A stretch of 9,586 bases of DNA from an uncultured Erysipelotrichaceae bacterium (GCA_900550005.1 URQL01000054.1:1-9586); one strand, 5' to 3'. Positions 1-7,772 are shown, counted from the first letter of the stretch. Program-made: numbers and translations. The notes: generated by a model from the sequence alone, not told the origin.

Positions 1-788
1 TAATAAGGCAAAGATAACCAATAAATACTATTATGTAAAGATGGATGCCCACTTTTACAATAATTAGAAACCTCATAACGAATAAAACCTTGAAAAGCCA
101 AAGTTTGTTCAATTACTTGACCAAAATCATAATCGCGTTGCTCTTCTTTTTGCACTTGTTCATTATAAAATACAGTATGTTCTTCAATAATTAAAGAATA
201 ATAAGATAAATGAGTAATAGCTAAAGTAGAAACAATAGCAAGATCCTTTTTTACATCCTCTAAAGTTTGTCCCGGTAAATCATACATTAAATCAATTGAA
301 ATATCTTGAAAGTCGAGTTGGTTTGCTTGATCGATCAATCGAAAAACATCTTGATTAAGATGTTTGCGTCCTATTTTCTTTAATAAATCTTCATTAAATG
401 TTTGTACCCCAATACTAAGTCGCGTTACACCACAACGTTTAAATAATTCTAATTTCTTTAAATCACAATTTTCTGGGTTCACTTCAATACTAAATTCTTG
501 TTTCTTACCTAAATAAGGTTGCAAGAAAGATAAAAGATCTTCTAATTGTTCATAGCTTAAAGCACTCGGTGTTCCACCACCAATATACATCGTACTTGGT
601 AAAAGGGTTAAATTTCCTTTAATTTCTTGTTTCAATGCTTTTATATAATTTGTCGCAAGATCATCTTGATAATAGACTTTAGAAAAGTCACAATAATAAC
701 AAATATGATCACAAAAAGGGATATGGATATAACATCCTATCCCCCTTTGTTTTTCTAATTGAATTAGTTTATCACTAGTCAAATTCAT
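1..788 (-). CDS. hemW: HemW-type radical SAM heme chaperone (coproporphyrinogen III oxidase-like), C-terminus cut off
   Basis: I translated this by hand: 262 codons are open from ATG at 788 to the window edge, and HemW proteins are usually about 370-380 residues, so roughly the last third is missing. The radical-SAM CxxxCxxC motif is C26, C30 and C33 inside YIHIPFCDHICYYCDF, followed by GGGTPS (70-75), an SIDLMYDLPGQT segment (164-175) and the RYEVSNY...HNSIYW block (238-257) typical of the HemW/HemN-like family. Family members bind a 4Fe-4S cluster and heme and are thought to deliver heme; they lack true HemN oxidase activity. The start overlaps the sdaA stop by 14 bases. A good AGGAGG lies at 803-808, but 14 bases from the ATG, longer than ideal; no better in-frame start exists. 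The N-terminus before YIHIPFC (19 residues) is slightly long. It is the third gene of the holA-sdaA-hemW unit. The family call is secure; the exact start is less so. Confidence 0.92.
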   Translation of the reverse strand, partial: MNLTSDKLIQLEKQRGIGCYIHIPFCDHICYYCDFSKVYYQDDLATNYIKALKQEIKGNLTLLPSTMYIGGGTPSALSYEQLEDLLSFLQPYLGKKQEFSIEVNPENCDLKKLELFKRCGVTRLSIGVQTFNEDLLKKIGRKHLNQDVFRLIDQANQLDFQDISIDLMYDLPGQTLEDVKKDLAIVSTLAITHLSYYSLIIEEHTVFYNEQVQKEEQRDYDFGQVIEQTLAFQGFIRYEVSNYCKSGHPSLHNSIYWLSLPY

Positions 789-1980
789 AATGAGATGCCA
801 ACCCTCCTAATGATGTTTCTTTATAAACTTCATCTAAATCTTTCCCTGTTTCATACATAACTGAAACAACAGCATCAAAAGATATTTTATTTTTACGCAT
901 GCTTCCTAATTCTTTTGCATAAAAAGCAGCATCGATTGCTCTTAAAGCACCAAAACCATTTCTTTCTATACAAGGGATTTGAACGTAACCACCAACGGGA
1001 TCACACGTTAATCCTAAATTGTGTTCCATAGCCATTTCTGCTGCATATTCGATTCCTTCATTATTTAAATGAAGTAAATAAGCATAACTTGCTGCAGCCA
1101 TTGAACAAGCTGAACCGATCTCTGCTTGACATCCTCCATCCGCACCAGAAATCGTTGCGTTTTTTTTAATCATATTACCAAATAAACCGCCTACCGCTAA
1201 AGCTTCAATCAATTGTTTCTTATCTATTTTTAAATCATGATAACAATAATAAAGAACTGCTGGAATAACCCCACTTGCGCCACATGTCGGTGCAGTCACA
1301 ATCGTTTGCCCGCTCGCATTTTCTTCACTTACAGCGTAAGCATAACTACTAACAAGTAAACGTTCTTTTTCACTTTCTTTAACCATTTTACTTGCTTGTT
1401 CATTCATTGTTTTCGCTACTCGTTTAAGCTGTAATTTTCCTGGAATAATCCCTGTTGTAGAAAGCCCTTTTTCAACACACGCAAACATCGTATCAATTAC
1501 TTCTTCTAAATAAGATTCAATGGTTTCATCTTCATATTCAAGAATATAATCATAAAAAGAAATCTTTTTTTCTTCAATATATTGAATCACTTCACGCATT
1601 GAACGATGAGGATAAACTTCAACTTCTTGGACTTGCTTAGCCCCCGGCATCACAATTTTTCCACCACCTACAGAATAAGCTACCACTTCATCTAATTTTT
1701 GATCATCTTGGTAAATTTCAAATTTCATCCCATTAGGATGGAACTCTAATGCTTGACTCACAAAATGAAAAGAACACGTTAAAGGTTGTAAAGTCTTTTC
1801 AATAATATAATCCGTCAAATGCCCTTTTCCGGTAAGTGCCAAAGAACCATATAAAGTCACTTCCACATGAGTAGCTTGCTCATATTTTTCTTTAATGATT
1901 TTAGCGGCCACCATTGGCCCATAAGTATGAGATGACGAAGGGCCTACCCCAATCTTATATAAATATCTTAACGACTCCAT
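775..1980 (-). CDS. sdaA: L-serine dehydratase (L-serine ammonia-lyase), iron-sulfur dependent, fused single chain
   Basis: This 401-residue enzyme converts L-serine to pyruvate and ammonia in the cytoplasm with a 4Fe-4S cluster. The beta-type domain comes first, with GVGPSSSHTYGP at 11-22, then the alpha-type catalytic domain with TAPTCGASG (229-237), GADGGCQAEIG (279-289) and GLTCDPVGGYVQIPCIERN (323-341). Cluster-ligand cysteines are read as C284, C326 and C337; their spacings of 42 and 11 residues equal those I recall for the Legionella enzyme (C343, C385, C396). There is no ACT domain, so it is the fused type rather than the two-subunit sdaAA/sdaAB type, and it is shorter than E. coli SdaA (about 454). 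The tail reads GGLASHYEFD, with Phe where E. coli has Cys (GGLAIKVQCD). The start is ATG with GGAGG (1990-1994) 9 bases upstream. It overlaps the holA end by 13 bases, which suggests translational coupling. Confidence 0.95.
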   Translation of the reverse strand: MESLRYLYKIGVGPSSSHTYGPMVAAKIIKEKYEQATHVEVTLYGSLALTGKGHLTDYIIEKTLQPLTCSFHFVSQALEFHPNGMKFEIYQDDQKLDEVVAYSVGGGKIVMPGAKQVQEVEVYPHRSMREVIQYIEEKKISFYDYILEYEDETIESYLEEVIDTMFACVEKGLSTTGIIPGKLQLKRVAKTMNEQASKMVKESEKERLLVSSYAYAVSEENASGQTIVTAPTCGASGVIPAVLYYCYHDLKIDKKQLIEALAVGGLFGNMIKKNATISGADGGCQAEIGSACSMAAASYAYLLHLNNEGIEYAAEMAMEHNLGLTCDPVGGYVQIPCIERNGFGALRAIDAAFYAKELGSMRKNKISFDAVVSVMYETGKDLDEVYKETSLGGLASHYEFD

Positions 1981-2945
1981 TCTTTATTTCCTCCAATATT
2001 CATTAAAAATAATTCTAATCCCATTTTTTTATCCATCGATCCGGTCTTAATATCTCGATCAAGTAAAGCTAATTCATTTAGTTTCTTTGCCAAATCATCA
2101 ATTTCATAATTTTTAGCATCTTGACGAATATATTTTAAACGGAAAACATTCATACCTAATATTTTAGCGATTTCATGATCATTATACCCTTTTCTTTCTA
2201 AAGTTTTAACTTGCATCATAAGTCGCATTTGAGATGCAATCAAAACAATTAACTTGATAGGTTCTTCATTTTGAATCATTAAATCTTTATAAATTTGAAT
2301 CGCTTCTACTTGTTTTCTTTGCATAACTTTCGTTACCAATTCAAACACATTTTCTTCTAACGGTTTTGTAATGATCGCATTAATTGAATCGATCGTGATA
2401 TGGTTTGTATAAAGTGTAAGCTTTTCTACCTCATTGGATATTAATAATAAATCATTAGGCAAACGACTAAGTAATAAATCAATCGCATCATCTTCAATGC
2501 TTGCTTTTCTAGCTTTAATCGATTTACGTACTGTCGCCTTCAATTGCAATGGTGCTAAAGGTTCCATCAACATATAAATGGCTTCTTTTTTCAATAATTT
2601 AACAAGTTTCTTTCTTTCATCAAAATCACGTACATCACGATAAATGACTAAAATCGTTTGTGGATTTGGATTTTTAATATACGCTTCAATCAAAGGAACT
2701 TGCTCTGATAAGGTTTGATTTACTTTTTGAGTCGTTAAAAAAAAGGGATTTTTTAACGTAATTAACTTATACTCTGTAAAAAAACTCGGCGTATTACAAT
2801 CCTCTACAATTTCTTTTAAATCGGTTTCTAAGCAATCATAAACAATATCATTCATATTATCTGTAGAAATTGCATACTCTTTTTTAATATCTTTAAGTTT
2901 TTGTTCTAATAAAAATTTTTCCTGTCCATATAACACATAAATCAT
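1968..2945 (-). CDS. holA: DNA polymerase III subunit delta (clamp loader)
   Basis: HolA is the clamp-loader subunit that opens the beta sliding clamp during replication. The N-terminus MIYVLYGQEKFLLEQKL is the family's opening strand and vestigial P-loop-like region. Further on come VIYRDVRDFDERKKLVKLLK, LISNEVEKLTLY (the NExxKL block of the AAA+ domain) and a C-terminal DRDIKTGSMDKKMGLELFL, the clamp-loader collar signature. Length from this start is 325 residues, near the usual 330-345. In-frame starts also exist at 2954 (GTG) and 2951 (ATG). I prefer ATG 2945: the -10 box at 2962-2967 leaves almost no leader for the others, and GGTGA sits just upstream of 2945. The 3' end overlaps sdaA. 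holA directly after comEC is a common Firmicutes arrangement, but here holA also has its own promoter. Confidence 0.93.
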   Translation of the reverse strand: MIYVLYGQEKFLLEQKLKDIKKEYAISTDNMNDIVYDCLETDLKEIVEDCNTPSFFTEYKLITLKNPFFLTTQKVNQTLSEQVPLIEAYIKNPNPQTILVIYRDVRDFDERKKLVKLLKKEAIYMLMEPLAPLQLKATVRKSIKARKASIEDDAIDLLLSRLPNDLLLISNEVEKLTLYTNHITIDSINAIITKPLEENVFELVTKVMQRKQVEAIQIYKDLMIQNEEPIKLIVLIASQMRLMMQVKTLERKGYNDHEIAKILGMNVFRLKYIRQDAKNYEIDDLAKKLNELALLDRDIKTGSMDKKMGLELFLMNIGGNKEWSR

Positions 2946-2961
2946 TTCCATCACCGATTAA

Positions 2962-2990
2962 ATTATACCTTTTAATTTTCTTTTCGACAA
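2962..2990 (-). promoter_or_regulatory. Sigma-A-type promoter for holA-sdaA-hemW
   Basis: On the minus strand TTGTCG (2985-2990) and a perfect TATAAT (2962-2967) are separated by exactly 17 bases, in the short gap between the comEC stop and holA. Transcription would start near 2955, only about 10 bases before the preferred holA ATG and one base before the GTG at 2954, so the mRNA leader would be extremely short. I see no terminator after comEC, so read-through from upstream may add to this promoter. Confidence 0.75.
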
Positions 2991-3002
2991 CTCTTTTATC
3001 CA

Positions 3003-4967
3003 TTAAAAAACATGTGCAATACGCGGTTTTCCATTTAAAAATTGATGGATTTCAACCATCCCCATTTCATCACTACGATAAATTTGAACACTATAAGCTT
3101 CTAGTCTTTCAATCACTGCATTATGAGGATGATGATATAAATTATTCTTACCACAGCTAATCAATCCAATTTGAGGATGGTAATAACTTAAAAAAGGAGA
3201 ACTCGAAGACGTATTTGACCCATGGTGTGACACTTTTAAAATATTGACTTTCAAATCAGGATAATGTTCGATAATCTTTTTTTCCACTTCGCTTGAAATA
3301 TCACCTGTAAATAAATAATTCACCTTCCCTATTTTTAAAGAATAGACCAAACTTTGATCATTAGTCGTATCACTTAAGGTAAAAGAATCCAAATACTTTA
3401 AAGGTCCAATATCTTGTCCATGATCAATTATGCGTTTAATTTTAAAATTTTGTATTAAACTTTCACTTGCACCATTATGGTCATAATCATCATGTGTCAA
3501 AATCAAACCATCTAACTGGCGGATTCCCATTGATTTTAAATAAGGAATGATTCTTTTCGTAGCCAAATCATAACTTTTATTACCACCCGTATCAATTAAG
3601 TAATTTCCTTGATTAAAAGCCATTTGTATCAAAAAGCAATCCCCTTGACCCACATCGATCATCACCACTTTACTAGTCAAATTAAAATAAGGTAAACTGT
3701 ATTGCAGCAAAAATAAAGCAAACAAACACGTCATCGGTTTATAAAAAGAAAGATTTCTTTGATGTTTAAATAGGACCCAAAGTAAACAAACATACCAACC
3801 TAAAATAAATAATCCATTTGATTTTGGAACAATGACTTCAAATTTTAACTGACTTAACTCATTCATAAACCAACTAAAACCAACAAATAAAAATTCAATC
3901 AACCCACTTGCCTTACCTAGTAAAAGAAAATTAGCCAAAGTTAAATGATAAAGAAACGCAATCCCATCATTAAGTAGAAACATAAGTGCAAAACCAATTG
4001 GATTAAAACAGGATTGACTTTGAATCAAAAGCGGGATCCCTGCTAAATAAGGGTAACATGATACTCCCTTTAATCCTTTGGCAAGAATGATAAATGCACT
4101 AATAACAAAAGAATACAAATAACTTAAAGAATAAATAAGATAAGGATTAACAATACAAAAAAGAAGTGACAATAAAGCAAGCAAGGTTAAATCATCATAC
4201 TTTTCTTTCGTTACTTCTTTTAAAATCACCATCCCATAAGCTCGCCATAAAGAGACCCCACTTTGAATAAGTAACACATACCCACCTAATAAAACCATTC
4301 GTATTTTTTTAGGTATTTTAAATTTTTCCAAAACATTTTCTAATAAAGTTAAATGCATCCCCGATAATGCAAAAAGATGAACAAGTGATAATTGTTGACC
4401 CGATTCCAATACTTCTTTCATCGTTTCATCTTTTATTCCCAGTAAAAAAGCTTTTGTATAAGCCATCACCTTTTCCTGTTTAAAAGTTCCAATATAATTT
4501 AATAAATGTTGTAATAAAGAGAGATGTTGATCATTTTCTAATTCTTTAATTTCTTTAACTTGATAAAAGATCCCCTCACTATAACAATAATGCTGATAAT
4601 TAAAAGCATTGAAATTTCTTGGTGAACTTAAAGGTTGTTCTTCGACTTCGATCTTTACATTATTTCCTATTTTTTTTAGTTGTTCACTTTGAACTAAGAC
4701 TTTCCCTTTTTTGGTTTGTAAAAGATAGGAAGAAGTATTTTGTTGAATCACCGTTCCTTCTATCACAGACTCCATTTGGTAAGTTGGGATCCTTAATCGT
4801 AAAATGAGCAAAACAAAAAAACACCCCTGTAAAAAGAGTGTCTTTTGCCAGCCTATTTTTTTATAGAGTAGAAAACAAAAAAGCAAATAAAAAGGAAAAG
4901 CAATTGCTTTATAAAGAAATAAAAAAATAAGTCCATTTAAACATAAAGCCATTAAAACTATAAGCAT
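3003..4967 (-). CDS. comEC: ComEC/Rec2 DNA uptake channel with C-terminal metallo-beta-lactamase-fold domain
   Basis: ComEC is the polytopic membrane channel that passes transforming single-stranded DNA into the cytoplasm. Numbered from ATG 4967 (654 residues), the order is: N-terminal hydrophobic segments (1-60), a soluble OB-like region (about 65-140, with FNYQHYCYSEGIFYQV), the competence membrane domain (about 165-435, with HLFALSGMHL at 197-206, the family signature), and a metallo-hydrolase domain with IDVGQGDCF (437-445), IDTGG (458-462), THDDYDHNGA (491-500), FTGD (553-556), VSHHGS (579-584) and HHPH (612-615). The metal-binding set looks intact. It is shorter than B. subtilis ComEC (about 776). 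ATG 4982 is also in frame, but GGAG at 4977-4980 lies 9 bases before ATG 4967, which I prefer; from there the gene overlaps the comEA end by 10 bases. The role in uptake is inferred from the family; other competence genes are not in this window. Confidence 0.95.
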   Translation of the reverse strand: MLIVLMALCLNGLIFLFLYKAIAFPFYLLFCFLLYKKIGWQKTLFLQGCFFVLLILRLRIPTYQMESVIEGTVIQQNTSSYLLQTKKGKVLVQSEQLKKIGNNVKIEVEEQPLSSPRNFNAFNYQHYCYSEGIFYQVKEIKELENDQHLSLLQHLLNYIGTFKQEKVMAYTKAFLLGIKDETMKEVLESGQQLSLVHLFALSGMHLTLLENVLEKFKIPKKIRMVLLGGYVLLIQSGVSLWRAYGMVILKEVTKEKYDDLTLLALLSLLFCIVNPYLIYSLSYLYSFVISAFIILAKGLKGVSCYPYLAGIPLLIQSQSCFNPIGFALMFLLNDGIAFLYHLTLANFLLLGKASGLIEFLFVGFSWFMNELSQLKFEVIVPKSNGLFILGWYVCLLWVLFKHQRNLSFYKPMTCLFALFLLQYSLPYFNLTSKVVMIDVGQGDCFLIQMAFNQGNYLIDTGGNKSYDLATKRIIPYLKSMGIRQLDGLILTHDDYDHNGASESLIQNFKIKRIIDHGQDIGPLKYLDSFTLSDTTNDQSLVYSLKIGKVNYLFTGDISSEVEKKIIEHYPDLKVNILKVSHHGSNTSSSSPFLSYYHPQIGLISCGKNNLYHHPHNAVIERLEAYSVQIYRSDEMGMVEIHQFLNGKPRIAHVF

Positions 4968-5425
4968 AGATAAGGTCTCCATTTTAAATACGTCTTTTGC
5001 CCTATTCCTTTGATCTCGACAATTTGTTCAATAGACAAAAAAGGATGCTCCTCACGGTAGGCTAAAATGGCTTCCGCCTTCTTTTGACCAATTCCTTTGA
5101 TTTGCATCAACTCTTCTTTAGAGGCCTTATTTAAAGAAACGCTCTCTTGTTCTAAACTAGGGATATAGATTGAATCCCCATCATAAAGTTCTCTTTTTAA
5201 ATCAATACAATTACAATTCGCCTTACTTGTCAGTTCTACTTGTTCTAATAATTTTTCAACTGTCCCAACTTCCATTGTATAATCTCCAGGATGTTCAACT
5301 TCACCTTCTACTAAAACATGGATTGAAGTCGAAGTCGGTTCTAAATCAACTTTTTTCAAGGATGAGTTAGATAATATAAAACTTAAAATGCAAATACTTA
5401 TAAAAATCATCTTTTTTTTCATCAT
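4958..5425 (-). CDS. comEA: ComEA-family DNA-binding competence protein, membrane anchored
   Basis: This is a 155-residue protein with a Lys-rich N-terminus and one hydrophobic segment (about 6-20), so it is probably anchored with its bulk outside the membrane. Residues 35-90 (IHVLVEGEVEHPGDYTM ... GDSIYIP) form an SLBB-like domain. Residues 97-155 form a helix-hairpin-helix pair with IKGIGQKKA (109-117) and IKGIGQKTY (138-146), beginning with the typical SLNKASKEELMQIKGIG. The family binds double-stranded DNA at the cell surface and hands it to ComEC, encoded next and overlapping. The start is one of ATG 5425, 5422 or 5410; an in-frame stop two codons upstream excludes anything earlier. No Shine-Dalgarno sequence is visible: the bases before the ATG are the T-tract of the preceding hairpin plus AATTT. 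B. subtilis ComEA is about 205 residues; this one is shorter mainly because the anchor-to-SLBB linker is short. The family call is secure. Confidence 0.93.
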   Translation of the reverse strand: MMKKKMIFISICILSFILSNSSLKKVDLEPTSTSIHVLVEGEVEHPGDYTMEVGTVEKLLEQVELTSKANCNCIDLKRELYDGDSIYIPSLEQESVSLNKASKEELMQIKGIGQKKAEAILAYREEHPFLSIEQIVEIKGIGQKTYLKWRPYLCL

Positions 5426-5430
5426 AAATT

Positions 5431-5453
5431 AAAAAAAGAGCCAGCGCTCTTTT
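5431..5453 (-). terminator. Intrinsic terminator hairpin between ruvB and comEA
   Basis: The minus strand reads AAAAGAGC, loop GCTG, GCTCTTTT, then three more T: a perfect 8-bp stem (5434-5441 with 5446-5453), a 4-base loop and an uninterrupted run of seven T. It begins 14 bases after the ruvB stop, so it fits the end of the amidase-ruvA-ruvB unit. comEA starts only 5 bases beyond the T-run, so the same element may act as an attenuator in front of comEA-comEC. Confidence 0.8.
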
Positions 5454-5466
5454 ATCTCCGATCTTT

Positions 5467-6459
5467 CTATTTTGTTGGATAGGGGATACCAAAATGTTGA
5501 TATCCAAGTTCGGTAACCACTCTTCCTCTAGGTGTACGTTTAATGAGTCCAGTTTGTAATAAATAAGGTTCATAAACATCTTCTAAAGTTTGTGGTTCTT
5601 CTCCAATAGAAGCAGCAATCGTTTCAAGACCTACTGGTCCTCCTCTAAAGCGATCGATAATTCCCATCAAATATTTATGATCCACGTCATCTAATCCAAG
5701 ATGATCTACTTTTAAACGACCTAAAGCTTCTTTTGTTCTTTCGAGTGTAATAATTTCTTCTCCATTAAATTGAGCAAAATCACGAACCCTTCTAAATAAA
5801 CGGTTAGCAATACGAGGTGTACCTCGAGAACGACGAGCAAGTTCTACTTTTGCTTCATCTTCCATTTCCATATTATAAACTTGAGCTGTACGACTAACGA
5901 TTTGTACAAGATCTTTCGTATGATAATATTCTAACTTAGAAGTAATTCCAAAACGATCACGTAAAGGAGAAGATAAATCTCCTGCACGTGTTGTTGCGCC
6001 AACTAAAGTAAAAGGAGGTAAATCAATACGAACTGAACGTGTTGCTGCCTCTTTACCAATCACAACATCGACACAAAAATCCTCCATTGCTGGATAAAGC
6101 ACTTCTTCAATCATTTTAGGTAAGCGGTGGATTTCATCAATAAATAGAATATCCCCAGCTTCAAGTTGTGTCAAAATAGCGACTAAATCACCTGTTTTTT
6201 CAATACTTGGTCCTGTTGTCACCTTGATATTTGTTCCCATTTCATTAGCGATAATCATGGACATCGTTGTTTTACCTAATCCTGGTGGACCATAAAGTAA
6301 AACATGATCCAAAGATTCATTACGCATTTTAGCCGCAGTAACAAATACTTTTAAGTTTTGTTTTAAATCTTCTTGCCCCACATAATCATCAAAACTTTGC
6401 GGTCTTAATGAAATTTCATCTTTATCTTCATATGAAGCATCCAATAATCGATCATTCAT
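5467..6459 (-). CDS. ruvB: Holliday junction branch-migration ATPase RuvB
   Basis: RuvB is the hexameric AAA+ motor that, with RuvA, drives branch migration of Holliday junctions. It has 330 residues, the normal length. It opens with the family's SLRPQSFDDYVGQEDLKQNL. Walker A is GPPGLGKTT (57-65), Walker B is LFIDEIH (105-111), sensor 1 is in GATTRAG (154-160), the arginine-finger region is PLRDRFG (165-171), and sensor 2 is GTPRIANR (213-220). The C-terminal winged helix ends in RTPRGRVVTELGYQHFGI (308-325). The ATG follows the ruvA stop after 10 bases, with a weak AGTAGGT as ribosome site that lies in the end of ruvA. Cotranscription with ruvA is near certain, and the hairpin at 5431-5453 closes the unit. 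Confidence 0.98.
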   Translation of the reverse strand: MNDRLLDASYEDKDEISLRPQSFDDYVGQEDLKQNLKVFVTAAKMRNESLDHVLLYGPPGLGKTTMSMIIANEMGTNIKVTTGPSIEKTGDLVAILTQLEAGDILFIDEIHRLPKMIEEVLYPAMEDFCVDVVIGKEAATRSVRIDLPPFTLVGATTRAGDLSSPLRDRFGITSKLEYYHTKDLVQIVSRTAQVYNMEMEDEAKVELARRSRGTPRIANRLFRRVRDFAQFNGEEIITLERTKEALGRLKVDHLGLDDVDHKYLMGIIDRFRGGPVGLETIAASIGEEPQTLEDVYEPYLLQTGLIKRTPRGRVVTELGYQHFGIPYPTK

Positions 6460-6469
6460 CGTTTTTTAC

Positions 6470-7027
6470 CTACTTTACTAATAAACTTAATGCTTTTTTC
6501 ACAAAACCATTCGTATCTAATGGTTCATTTTGTATTTTTTTCATTACTTTTTGAACTTCACTTTCACGATAACCAAGAGCAACAAGAACTTCAATTGCTT
6601 CATCAAAATCTGGATTTAAAGATGGTTCCTCTTTAACAACTACTTTTCCTTTTAGATCTAAAACAATTTGACCCGCAGCTTTAGGTCCGATACCAGGAAT
6701 TTTTTTCAAGAAATTAACATTTCCAGCTTCAATCGCATTAACAATTTGGTTAACTTCTAATGAAGCCAAAGCACCAATCGCTGTTTTAGGACCAATTCCC
6801 TTAACAGAAATCAATTTTAAAAATAATTCTTTTTCATCTGTTGTTTTAAACCCAAACAATAATTGTCCATCTTCTTTAACTTGTTGGTAAAGATAAATGG
6901 TCATATCTTGTCCTGGTTTAAAGCTGTAAGGATTTGGTACATAAATCATGTAACCAATCCCATTATTTTCTAATACAATATGATCTTTAAAAATAAAAGT
7001 CACTTTACCAACAATATAACTATACAT
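6470..7027 (-). CDS. ruvA: Holliday junction DNA-binding protein RuvA
   Basis: RuvA binds the four-way junction as a tetramer and loads RuvB. The protein has 185 residues. The N-terminal OB fold (about 1-62) begins MYSYIVGKVTFIFKDHIVLENNGIGY and includes EDGQLLFGF (52-60). The paired helix-hairpin-helix motifs are VKGIGPKTA (75-83) and IPGIGPKAA (110-118). A charged linker (about 128-140) leads to the C-terminal RuvB-contacting helices, FDEAIEVLVALGYRESEVQKV (141-161). The start is ATG 7027 with AAAGGAA about 6 bases upstream. It follows the C26 hydrolase gene after 18 bases with no terminator or obvious promoter between, so it is probably transcribed from the promoter region at 7773-7829. 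Confidence 0.97.
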   Translation of the reverse strand: MYSYIVGKVTFIFKDHIVLENNGIGYMIYVPNPYSFKPGQDMTIYLYQQVKEDGQLLFGFKTTDEKELFLKLISVKGIGPKTAIGALASLEVNQIVNAIEAGNVNFLKKIPGIGPKAAGQIVLDLKGKVVVKEEPSLNPDFDEAIEVLVALGYRESEVQKVMKKIQNEPLDTNGFVKKALSLLVK

Positions 7028-7045
7028 CTTTATTCCTTTCTTTTT

Positions 7046-7744
7046 TTAAGCTTTTTCAATAAATTCTTTAAATATTTCTAACATCTTTTCATCATTTGCA
7101 CTCATCATTTCCGGATGAAATTGCACACCATAAATTGGTTTACTTAAATGCTCAATAGCTTCTACGATCCCATCACTAGTTCTAGCAGCAATGCGGAAAT
7201 CTTTTGCTAAAACATCGATCGATTGATGATGATAAGAATTTACATAAGCTTCATCACCTAATATGTTGTATAAAAAGGTTCCTTTTTCAACATAGATCGT
7301 TTGACTTCCTTTACCACGATTTCCTTTTTGCATATGTTGGATCACATCCCCTTTTAAGGAGACATCTTGATAAAGAGTGCCACCAAAATAAACATTCAAC
7401 ATCTGATTTCCTCGACAAATTCCTAAAATGGGAAGATTTAATTTTAGAGCTTCATCGAGTAATTTAAATTCAAATTGATCACGATATTCATCTACTTCCC
7501 CACATTTGGTTGAAATCGATTGTCCATATAAAACAGGATCGATATCTACACCACCTGATAAAATAAGCCCATCACAATGCATTAAGACAGAACGAATACT
7601 TTCTTCATCTTCACTCATTGGGATCATCAAAGGTGCCCCACCTGCAAGAATAATCGAATCAAAATAAGCTGGGCTCACTCCTGAACGCATAAATCCATTT
7701 GTTTCTCCCATTCCACCTGAAACAGCAATGATTTTCTTAGACAT
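7046..7744 (-). CDS. Class I glutamine amidotransferase-like hydrolase, peptidase C26 (gamma-glutamyl-GABA hydrolase-like)
   Basis: This 232-residue cytoplasmic protein has the class I amidotransferase/peptidase C26 fold. Visible are LILSGGVDIDPVLYG (60-74), the nucleophile elbow ILGICRGNQMLNV (106-118) with C110, the Y-HHQSID segment (171-177), and YGVQFHPEM (205-213) giving H210 and E212 of the catalytic triad. The GVDIDP and GICRGNQ pattern matches the PuuD-like branch, which hydrolyses gamma-glutamyl bonds such as gamma-glutamyl-GABA; the true substrate here is not evident. No puu or other polyamine genes are nearby. The ORF is open to ATG 7774, but that ATG lies within the -10 box TATAAT, so it cannot be in a transcript made from that promoter. 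ATG 7744 has a strong GAGGGGG (7752-7758) 7 bases upstream. It is followed closely by ruvA, an unusual partner. Confidence 0.9.
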   Translation of the reverse strand: MSKKIIAVSGGMGETNGFMRSGVSPAYFDSIILAGGAPLMIPMSEDEESIRSVLMHCDGLILSGGVDIDPVLYGQSISTKCGEVDEYRDQFEFKLLDEALKLNLPILGICRGNQMLNVYFGGTLYQDVSLKGDVIQHMQKGNRGKGSQTIYVEKGTFLYNILGDEAYVNSYHHQSIDVLAKDFRIAARTSDGIVEAIEHLSKPIYGVQFHPEMMSANDEKMLEIFKEFIEKA

Positions 7745-7772
7745 TTTTTTACCCCCTCTTGTAAACAAATCC

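Noticed and set aside
4619..5370. Plus-strand open frames (62 and 66 codons) opposite comEC and comEA
   Set aside because: Shadows of well supported genes; no promoter or ribosome site on that strand.
5367..5579. Minus-strand frame of 70 codons across the ruvB end and comEA start
   Set aside because: It is an alternative frame through ruvB and the terminator, with no ribosome site or recognisable domain. No programmed frameshift signal was seen.
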